Positions 54,873-64,000 of a stretch of DNA of 64,000 nucleotides are shown here, piece after piece. The DNA lies in the NCBI RefSeq assembly GCF_018221685.1, contig NZ_JAGJTM010000004.1:686287-750286 (forward strand). The letters run 5' to 3'. A program made the translations under genes and the position numbers. The stretch comes from Bombella apis (GTDB lineage Bacteria > Pseudomonadota > Alphaproteobacteria > Acetobacterales > Acetobacteraceae). Positions within the stretch are counted from its first letter, which is position 1; every line of letters starts with the position of its first letter. The notes beneath the pieces were generated by a model. That model was not told where the DNA came from. It searched no databases and saw only the letters and a program-made list of their open reading frames with translations.

Positions 54873-56750
54873 ATGCCTGAAAGACCCCACGGCGCCCCTG
54901 CGATTCGGAAAGCCCTGAAGACGATTCCTGAAAGTCCCGGCGTGTATCGCATGATCGGTGTGAAGGGGGAGGTGCTGTATGTCGGCAAGGCGCTGAACCT
55001 GAAGAAGCGGGTCACGTCTTACACGCATGTCGCCCGTCTGCCGGACCGGTTGAAGCTCATGGTCTCCCTGACGGCCAGCATGGAAATTGTCGTGACACGA
55101 ACCGAGGCCGAGGCCCTGCTGCTGGAGGCCAACTACATCAAGCGGATGAAGCCCCGCTTCAACATCCTTCTGCGGGATGACAAGAGTTATCCGTGGCTTC
55201 TGCTGAGCGGGGATCACGCTTATCCCCGCCTGATGCGCCAACGGGGGAAGCCCGTCAAAGGGGCAACCTATTGGGGGCCTTTTGCGTCATCCAGAGCAGT
55301 GGACCAGACAATTCAGGTCATTCAGCGGGCCTTCATGCTGCGGACCTGTACGGACAGCGTTTTCGAATCCCGGACCCGCCCCTGCCTGCTGCACCAGATC
55401 AAGCGTTGCTCTGCTCCCTGCGTGGAGCGCATCAGCCCGCTGGAGTATCAGAGGCTGGTGGAACAGACGAAGGAATTCCTGAGTGGAGGCGGCCGGGAGC
55501 TGCAACAGCGCCTGACCCTGGAAATGGAACAGGCTTCCGAGGAGCTGGCTTTCGAACGGGCTGCTCTCATCCGTGACCGTATCCGGGGGTTTGCCAATCT
55601 ACGGGCCTCAGGAGCCATCAATCCGGCCAGCATCCAGGAGGCGGATGTCGTTGCGCTCTGGCAGCAGGCGGGGCAGAGCTGCATCCAGGTCTTTTTCATC
55701 CGTGGTGGTCGCAACAATGGCAACAGGGCTTTCTATCCCCGGCATGAGACAGATGAGCCCGCGGCTGATGTTCTTGCGGCGTTTCTGCTCCAGTTCTACG
55801 AGGACAAGCAGCCTCCTTTACAGGTGCTGACAAGTTCTGAGCCTGCTGAACAGCCTCTGTTGACTGAAGCGCTGAGCCTGCAACGGGGGCAGAAGGTGCA
55901 GATTCTCCAGCCGCAGCGGGGTGAAAAGAAGGCGGTGTTGGACCACGCCATTCTCAATGCTCGTGAAGCTCTGGAGCGTCGGCTTGCAGAAACGGCCGGG
56001 CAGGCCGTTCTGCTGGAAAAGGTGGCCGAGCTTTTCGACCTGCCCGGGCCACCGAAACGTATTGAAGTTTATGACAATTCCCATCTGATGGGACAGGCTC
56101 CCTATGGCGCCATGATTGTGGGCGGCCCGGAAGGTTTCGTGAAGCGGGCTTACAGGAAATTTGCCATCCGTGGTCCCGTCGCTCCGGGTGATGATTTTGG
56201 CATGATGAAGGAGGTCATGACCCGTCGCTTTGCCCAGCTGACACCGGATGATTCAGGGAGTGAAAACTGGCCGGACCTGCTGCTGATTGACGGCGGTAAA
56301 GGGCAGGTACGAGTCGTCCGGGAGATTCTGGCGGAGAGGGGCCTGTCCTCCATTCCTGTAGTGGGTATTGCCAAGGGGGTGGACCGCAATGCAGGGCGGG
56401 AATGGTTCTTTGTGGAGGGGAAGGAACCGTTCCAGCTGCCCGTCAATGATGCTGTCCTCTACTATCTTCAGCGGTTGCGGGATGAGGTCCACCGTTTTGT
56501 CATCACGACACACAGGGCAGGACGTTCCAGAGCGTTGACCCGTTCCGGCCTCGACGAGATTCCCGGTGTTGGCCCAGCTCGCAAGAAGGCTCTGCTGACC
56601 CGTTTCGGCTCTGCACGCCATGTCGGGCAGGCGGCTCTGGAAGAGCTGGAGCATGTACCGGGAATTAATCGCGAAATGGCACAGGTCATTTATGGATATT
56701 TCCATCCAGAATGGGTAAGAGAACAGAGTGACGTCCTCAAAAAACCCTGA
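54873..56750 (+). CDS. uvrC: UvrABC system protein C
   Basis: Makes the two incisions around bulky lesions after UvrA and UvrB have marked them. The 625-residue protein has an N-terminal GIY-YIG domain (PGVYRMIG and [13 protein letters not shown]), a Cys-containing region, the UVR domain ([24 protein letters not shown], as its motif), the RNase H-like nuclease half with [10 protein letters not shown] and [11 protein letters not shown], and tandem helix-hairpin-helix motifs ([16 protein letters not shown]). ATG 54873 is preceded by TAGGA. pgsA follows, the usual proteobacterial pairing. Confidence 0.96.
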   Translation: MPERPHGAPAIRKALKTIPESPGVYRMIGVKGEVLYVGKALNLKKRVTSYTHVARLPDRLKLMVSLTASMEIVVTRTEAEALLLEANYIKRMKPRFNILLRDDKSYPWLLLSGDHAYPRLMRQRGKPVKGATYWGPFASSRAVDQTIQVIQRAFMLRTCTDSVFESRTRPCLLHQIKRCSAPCVERISPLEYQRLVEQTKEFLSGGGRELQQRLTLEMEQASEELAFERAALIRDRIRGFANLRASGAINPASIQEADVVALWQQAGQSCIQVFFIRGGRNNGNRAFYPRHETDEPAADVLAAFLLQFYEDKQPPLQVLTSSEPAEQPLLTEALSLQRGQKVQILQPQRGEKKAVLDHAILNAREALERRLAETAGQAVLLEKVAELFDLPGPPKRIEVYDNSHLMGQAPYGAMIVGGPEGFVKRAYRKFAIRGPVAPGDDFGMMKEVMTRRFAQLTPDDSGSENWPDLLLIDGGKGQVRVVREILAERGLSSIPVVGIAKGVDRNAGREWFFVEGKEPFQLPVNDAVLYYLQRLRDEVHRFVITTHRAGRSRALTRSGLDEIPGVGPARKKALLTRFGSARHVGQAALEELEHVPGINREMAQVIYGYFHPEWVREQSDVLKKP

Positions 56751-56795
56751 CTGAGCACCGTGTTGGGGGGTGGCCTTCCATATTAGGGATATCAG

Positions 56796-57359
56796 GTGAT
56801 CAATCTTCCCAACCTTCTCACTCTGTTCCGTATCCTTGTCATCCCGGTGCTGATCGGGTGTCTGGCAGGTGGTGGCCTGTGGGCTGATATGGCGTTTCTG
56901 CTGTATGTTGGCGCCTGTGTGACCGACTATCTCGATGGGGCTCTGGCCCGTCGGCAAGGCCTGACATCAGACCTTGGCAGGATGATGGATCCGATCGCAG
57001 ACAAGCTCCTTGTCGGGGGGCTTCTCCTGGCACTTGCAGGGATGGGAGGGCTGCGGTTCTGCTCGTTGTATGCAGCCATTCTCATCATGCTTCGGGAAAT
57101 CATGATCAGCGGGCTGCGGGAGTATATGGCCTCCCGCAATGAGACGATTCCGTCCACCCGTCTGGCCAAATGGAAGACAGGCACACAGATGGTGGCCATC
57201 GGTTTCCTGATTCTGGGGGAGGGGGCTTCTACCTCCTTTCATGACGTGACATGGTGCTTTGGTGTAATTGGCGCTGCGCTGCTCTGGCTGTCTGTCATTC
57301 CGACGCTTCTGACGGGGACAGGCTACCTCAAGGCGACCGTGGCGCAGATGCGGAGATAG
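56796..57359 (+). CDS. pgsA: CDP-diacylglycerol-glycerol-3-phosphate 3-phosphatidyltransferase
   Basis: Makes phosphatidylglycerol phosphate, the precursor of phosphatidylglycerol and cardiolipin, in the inner membrane. The 187-residue protein is a CDP-alcohol phosphotransferase with the complete motif D-x2-DG-x2-AR-x8-G-x3-D-x3-D, seen as DYLDGALARRQG followed by GRMMDPIADK, and several membrane helices. The start is GTG 56796, with AGGGAT upstream. It lies 45 bp after uvrC. Confidence 0.95.
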   Translation: MINLPNLLTLFRILVIPVLIGCLAGGGLWADMAFLLYVGACVTDYLDGALARRQGLTSDLGRMMDPIADKLLVGGLLLALAGMGGLRFCSLYAAILIMLREIMISGLREYMASRNETIPSTRLAKWKTGTQMVAIGFLILGEGASTSFHDVTWCFGVIGAALLWLSVIPTLLTGTGYLKATVAQMRR

Positions 57360-57455
57360 ACTTGGTGTGAGGTATCTGGCAGCTCGAGATGATGGTGGCA
57401 GAAGGTGGGCTGAGCCTTCCTGGGGACAGGTGGCGATGGTTGTAAAGGGTAGGGA

Positions 57456-58916
57456 ATGAAAAGCAGGGAAGGAAAGCTAAAGAGGGTAGGCGCTGTCATG
57501 TCCTTCTTTGCGGTGGGGTGTACCAGTTTTTCGGTCAGCTGCACGGGTCTGGACAGGCATCTGGGCAGTACGATCAATCCTTTTGGCAATCCGAACATGC
57601 CAGATGCCCGGAGCGAGACGGCGCAGCGTGTCCGGGGAGTGAAGCTGAGCACAATGCCTGTTCTTCCCGAGGAGGGGGATGTCTGGCCGGGTCAGCCGGA
57701 GCCTGTGCCCAGTCTTCAGGATGTCAGCCGGTCTGACAGGAATTTTGTTGAGAAATGGCAGAAGGCGCGACCACAGCTTGATGCGGATCTCCAGCAGCAG
57801 CTCAATGATGGCCAGGGCATGAGTGTCGGGGAAGATGTCGGGCAGCGTTATGGGTCCGGTAAGGGCGTGATGCCCATAGGCAAACCCATTCCATCCCATG
57901 TCAAGGATAATGCGCGGCCTTACATGGAGCCCGCAGGGCGGGGTGTGGTTACCATTCCCAATGGTGATGGAACGGATACGCTCATTGCTCCTGATGGCAG
58001 TGTGAAGGTTGTCAGTGCGGGCAAGGCGTCCCTGTACGCACATGCCAGAACATTCGGGCATGTTCATTCTTCTGAGGAATCGCGGCAGGAGGCTCAGGCC
58101 GAGCTCCAGAAGGCACCGCCGGTAGAACCGCTTTCCCATCTGGAGCGCAGGGCTGGCGGGGGTGCCGTATCCCGGCAGCCAGCCTACAGGGAGCCGACGA
58201 TTACGGAAGCGCCCCGTCCGCAGCCCAGGGTCGAGGTTCTTCCCGAACCGCAGCGTCCTGTACGTCAGGCGCCAGCCGTTACGGAAGCGCCCCGTCCGCA
58301 GCCCAGGGTTGAAGTTCCTTCCGAACCGCAGCGTCCTGTACGTCAGGCACCAGCCGTTACGGAAGTGCCCCGTCCGCAGCCCAGGGTTGAGGTTCCTTCC
58401 GAACCGCAGCGTCCTGTACGTCAGGCACCAGCCGTTACGGAAGTGCCCCGTCCGCAGCCCAGGGTTGAGGTTCCTTCCGAACAGCAGCGTCCTGTACGTC
58501 AGGTACCAGCCGTTACGGAAGCACCCCGTCCGCAGCCTGAGACTGGTGTCGTAGCGGCTCCTCTTCCACAACAGTCTGGAGCTGATGAAGAGATGGGCAG
58601 ACAGCATAGGTCCAAGGGCAAGGCTGGAGCACATCACAGGCATGAGGCTGTAGTGGTGGATGCAGCACAGCCGGTTGTGGAGCCGCACTGGACGCATAGG
58701 CGCACGCAGGCCCGTCAGCATGAGGTGGTGGTTACCGAGAAGGAGCATCACACGGTCGCCGGACGGCATGTGGAAGCACACGCCCAGAAGGAGCGTCATC
58801 ATCCGAGCAGAAAACGTGATGATGATTACGTGGATGCTCTGGGCTTTGAGGCTCCTGCGAGGTCCCATCATTCTCATAAGGGTGAAAGGGTTTATCAATT
58901 TGACTGGGACAAATGA
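57456..58916 (+). CDS. uncharacterised exported protein with 26-residue repeats and His-rich tail
   Basis: A 486-residue protein I do not recognise. The first 31 residues (MKSREGKLKRVGAVMSFFAVG then two Cys, C22 and C29) look like a signal or lipoprotein leader, but neither cysteine sits in a standard lipobox. Residues 33-220 are Pro/Gly-rich with RGVVTIPNGDGTDTLIAPDG, a segment that looks globular. From 58201 the 78-bp repeat encodes about 4.3 units of VTEAPRPQPRVEVPSEPQRP plus VRQAPA. The last 120 residues hold about 20 histidines (HHRHEAVVV, KEHHTVAGRHVEAH). The gene begins 96 bp after pgsA. A surface or periplasmic extension is possible. Confidence 0.65.
   Translation: MKSREGKLKRVGAVMSFFAVGCTSFSVSCTGLDRHLGSTINPFGNPNMPDARSETAQRVRGVKLSTMPVLPEEGDVWPGQPEPVPSLQDVSRSDRNFVEKWQKARPQLDADLQQQLNDGQGMSVGEDVGQRYGSGKGVMPIGKPIPSHVKDNARPYMEPAGRGVVTIPNGDGTDTLIAPDGSVKVVSAGKASLYAHARTFGHVHSSEESRQEAQAELQKAPPVEPLSHLERRAGGGAVSRQPAYREPTITEAPRPQPRVEVLPEPQRPVRQAPAVTEAPRPQPRVEVPSEPQRPVRQAPAVTEVPRPQPRVEVPSEPQRPVRQAPAVTEVPRPQPRVEVPSEQQRPVRQVPAVTEAPRPQPETGVVAAPLPQQSGADEEMGRQHRSKGKAGAHHRHEAVVVDAAQPVVEPHWTHRRTQARQHEVVVTEKEHHTVAGRHVEAHAQKERHHPSRKRDDDYVDALGFEAPARSHHSHKGERVYQFDWDK
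58201..58538 (+). repeat. in-frame tandem repeat, 78-bp unit
   Basis: Units begin at 58201, 58279, 58357, 58435 and 58513 (each with TTACGGAAG), exactly 78 bp apart: four full copies and one partial. They differ at a few positions, for example GCGCC/GTGCC and CTTCCC/CTTCC, which suggests expansion by slippage or unequal crossing over with later change. The reading frame is kept throughout. Confidence 0.95.
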
Positions 58917-59088
58917 GACCAATCTTGTGAGAAAAAGAGCATAATCTGTCTCAATGAGGGTATCGTGGGCTGGAAAGGGCTTGACCTGAAAGGCTCAAGG
59001 TATCATTGTCCCGCTCAGGTATAGGGGATGTGCTGCTCCGACACTGATGAAGCAGCGTCCCATCATGCGGCAGCAGTCCGAGGGTAGT

Positions 59089-59256
59089 ATGGCCAAGACA
59101 AACGTAATCATGATCCGTCTCGTTTCTTCTGCAGATACGGGTTATTTCTATGTCACGAAGAAGAATGCCCGTACGGCAACGGGGAAGATGGAAGTACGCA
59201 AGTACGACCCGGTTGTGCGCAAGCACGTTGTCTTCCGTGAAGCGAAGATCAAGTAA
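59089..59256 (+). CDS. rpmG: 50S ribosomal protein bL33
   Basis: A 55-residue ribosomal protein: [20 protein letters not shown] followed by [21 protein letters not shown], the usual alphaproteobacterial form without the Zn-binding cysteines. ATG 59089 was chosen since the family starts at MAK; the frame extends upstream to 59047 without homology. The 172-bp spacer from the repeat protein presumably holds the promoter. A terminator follows at 59285. Confidence 0.95.
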   Translation: MAKTNVIMIRLVSSADTGYFYVTKKNARTATGKMEVRKYDPVVRKHVVFREAKIK

Positions 59257-59284
59257 TCGTCATTTCATTTGACGAAAAAGAAAG

Positions 59285-59310
59285 GCGGCCTTTGGGGGCC
59301 GCGTTTTTTT
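59285..59310 (+). terminator. Rho-independent terminator of rpmG
   Basis: Stem GCGGCC/GGCCGC with a 6-nt loop and a run of seven Ts, 28 bp after the rpmG stop. Confidence 0.93.
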
Positions 59311-59401
59311 ATGTGTCATTGCCCCCAAGCGTGTAAAAACGCCTTGATGGTTTGCAGAGAAACGTGAGGTGAGCGGGGGCAGAGCCCGCTTATCCTGTCT
59401 G

Positions 59402-59725
59402 TCAATAAAGAGAATTTTTCTCACCGTAGGGAATGACCAGATCGCCCTTGCGGCTGCTGTTGAGCATCACTCGGCTCCGTTCATCCAGCATGTCCGGGTC
59501 CAGGGCTCTTTCATTCAGCGCCATGACGCGCCGACGCCAGATGTCCTGCTCCTTATGGGCATCCAGCAGGGCGGACTGTGCCTCTGCCTGAAGTTTCTTC
59601 TGTCGTTGATAGGCCTCAATACCAAGAGTCCCATGCAGGGCATTCCAGATGAAATAGGCTGTCAGAAGCAGAAAGAGGAGCGGAGCGAATACAGCACCCA
59701 GTCCACGCCGTAGCAGAGCGATCAT
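59402..59725 (-). CDS. ftsB: septum formation initiator FtsB (DivIC)
   Basis: A 107-residue bitopic protein: one membrane helix (FAPLLFLLLTAYFIWNAL), then a predicted coiled coil (EAYQRQKKLQAEAQSALLDAHKEQ) and a periplasmic end with DPDMLDERSRVML. FtsB joins FtsL and FtsQ in the divisome. The gene lies 198 bp downstream of eno on the same strand, the order seen in many proteobacteria; the eno terminator lies between, so it probably has its own promoter. Confidence 0.85.
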   Translation of the reverse strand: MIALLRRGLGAVFAPLLFLLLTAYFIWNALHGTLGIEAYQRQKKLQAEAQSALLDAHKEQDIWRRRVMALNERALDPDMLDERSRVMLNSSRKGDLVIPYGEKNSLY

Positions 59726-59844
59726 GCAATGGCTCCTCGGTCTTCATGTTGATCAGGTTGAAACGGTTATCACCTTATAAGCGGTTGGCGGGAGAGGCAA
59801 GGTATCTGCCGGCCATGCCAGAGAGAAAATCTGAAGGGAGGTAT

Positions 59845-59877
59845 AAAAAAAGCCTCCACCCGTTTCCAGGTGGAGGC
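59845..59877 (-). terminator. Rho-independent terminator of eno
   Basis: On the minus strand the stem GCCTCCACC/GGTGGAGGC (59877-59869 and 59860-59852) has an 8-nt loop and is followed by a run of seven Ts (A-run on the plus strand). Confidence 0.93.
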
Positions 59878-59923
59878 CTTTCTGCAAGTTCAGCCGGGAG
59901 AACCGGCTGAACTGCTCCCGTAA

Positions 59924-61249
<1,326 letters not shown>

Positions 61250-61323
61250 CTATTATCAGCTCGCAGACCGGATCCGCTTTCGCTCTATTCCAGTCTCAAA
61301 ATCCGCGCCCGAGGTCAATTAAG

Positions 61324-61806
61324 ATGCGACAATTTCCTGTCACGGCTGCCATGCTTGTTGCGCTTGGCGGCGTTTTTCCCTTTCTGGTGGGGGGCTGGCT
61401 GTTTCTGGCGGGTGTGCTGACATCCCTGCCACATCTCAGCCAGATCCTTCTGGCCTATGGGGGATGCCTCCTGCCTTTTTATGGGGCTGTACAGTGGGGG
61501 TTGCTGGCCAGCAAACCCACGATCATTCCGCCAAAGGGAGAGAGCCTGCGGGACAGGCGGGCGCTTCTTTCAGGGACGTTTGCGTTTCTCTGGGGGTGGC
61601 TTGCCCTCTGCGTAGGCCTGTTGGGGAATCTGCGCACAGGCTTCGGGCTGGAGGCAATCGGCTTTGCAGGAATTTTTGCTCTGGAACGAATCGCCAACCG
61701 GCATGGTGACCTGCCGCAGGGATATATCATGGTCCGGGCCATCAGCACCGGTCTGTGCGTGATTGGCTTCCTGTTTGCCCTTCTCTCACCGCAAGGCCAG
61801 TTTTGA
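61324..61806 (+). CDS. DUF3429 membrane protein
   Basis: A 160-residue protein with about four to five membrane helices, including VALGGVFPFLVGGWLFL, LLAYGGCLLPFYGAVQWGL and FAFLWGWLALCVGLLGN. The GAVQWG motif and spacing fit the DUF3429 family (TMEM69-like), whose function is unknown. It is divergent from eno (113 bp) and tail-to-tail with kdsA. A 22-bp perfect palindrome lies at the junction. Confidence 0.8.
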   Translation: MRQFPVTAAMLVALGGVFPFLVGGWLFLAGVLTSLPHLSQILLAYGGCLLPFYGAVQWGLLASKPTIIPPKGESLRDRRALLSGTFAFLWGWLALCVGLLGNLRTGFGLEAIGFAGIFALERIANRHGDLPQGYIMVRAISTGLCVIGFLFALLSPQGQF

Positions 61807-61826
61807 GAGGGAGGAAGGGCCTCTGA

Positions 61827-64000
<2,174 letters not shown>

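Noticed and set aside
58201..58538. CRISPR array
   Set aside because: The 78-bp units are contiguous without unique spacers and stay in frame in a coding gene.
58930..58975. Possible dif (XerCD) site near CATAATCTG
   Set aside because: Only a short CATAAT match to one arm was seen, and the second arm does not match.

Overview
The window looks like chromosomal housekeeping DNA from an alphaproteobacterium, most probably an acetic acid bacterium (Acetobacteraceae). The evidence is a GC-rich coding sequence, a hopanoid operon (hpnA-B-C-D-E-shc-hpnG), the pairs lysA/DUF4175 and pyrG-kdsA-eno-ftsB, Kdo genes (kdsA, kdsB) that imply a Gram-negative envelope, and frequent GTG or TTG starts. The genus cannot be fixed from the sequence alone; a small-genome, host- or sugar-associated member is only a guess. 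No prophage, insertion sequence, CRISPR array or plasmid function was found.

Layout. 0-2.8 kb: a DUF4175 membrane protein (cut by the window edge) and lysA, two identical tandem tRNA-Arg(ACG) genes and a small lipoprotein, all on the minus strand. 2.9-7.5 kb: guaA, a truncated MFS transporter remnant, a His-rich SH3 protein and pyk. 7.6-9.5 kb: tyrA and an HpnL-like membrane protein on the minus strand. 9.7-17.7 kb: the hopanoid operon, with overlapping start and stop codons at several junctions. 17.9-24.3 kb: rpsB-tsf with two hairpins between them, then recO, parC and a cardiolipin synthase. 24.3-33.4 kb: a nuclease-family protein, metC, comM, serA, hisN, kdsB, pheA, dapA, smpB. 33.5-42.1 kb: a two-domain cold-shock protein with an RG-rich N-terminus, recG and mfd (divergent), and a nitric-oxide module (hmp, a matching NsrR operator, nsrR). 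42.2-45.2 kb: a DXD glycosyltransferase, rlmE, a DUF475 membrane protein and two identical tRNA-Gln(CTG) genes. 45.3-52.6 kb: hemN, guaB, an RsmB-type methyltransferase, a cation/proton antiporter and an orphan OmpR-type regulator. 52.6-59.3 kb: xth, a membrane dipeptidase, an AT-rich gap with candidate DnaA boxes, uvrC, pgsA, a protein with perfect-length 78-bp repeats, and rpmG. 59.4-64 kb: ftsB, eno, a DUF3429 gene on the opposite strand, kdsA and pyrG (cut by the right edge).

How the genes work together. Several make the envelope: squalene and hopanoid synthesis, anionic phospholipids (pgsA, cls), Kdo for lipopolysaccharide (kdsA, kdsB) and meso-diaminopimelate/lysine (dapA, lysA). Others serve amino-acid synthesis (tyrA, pheA, serA, hisN, metC), purine and pyrimidine nucleotides (guaA, guaB, pyrG), lower glycolysis (eno, pyk), translation (rpsB, tsf, rpmG, smpB, rlmE, tRNAs) and DNA repair (recO, recG, mfd, uvrC, xth). 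The clearest self-contained regulatory circuit is hmp/NsrR, with an 11-1-11 operator just downstream of a TTGACA promoter.

I did not find an obviously new multi-gene system. The least explained items are the 78-bp-repeat protein with a His-rich tail, the His-rich SH3 protein, the RG-rich double cold-shock protein with its palindromic leader, the orphan glycosyltransferase, and the 306-bp AT-rich gap at 54.6-54.9 kb.
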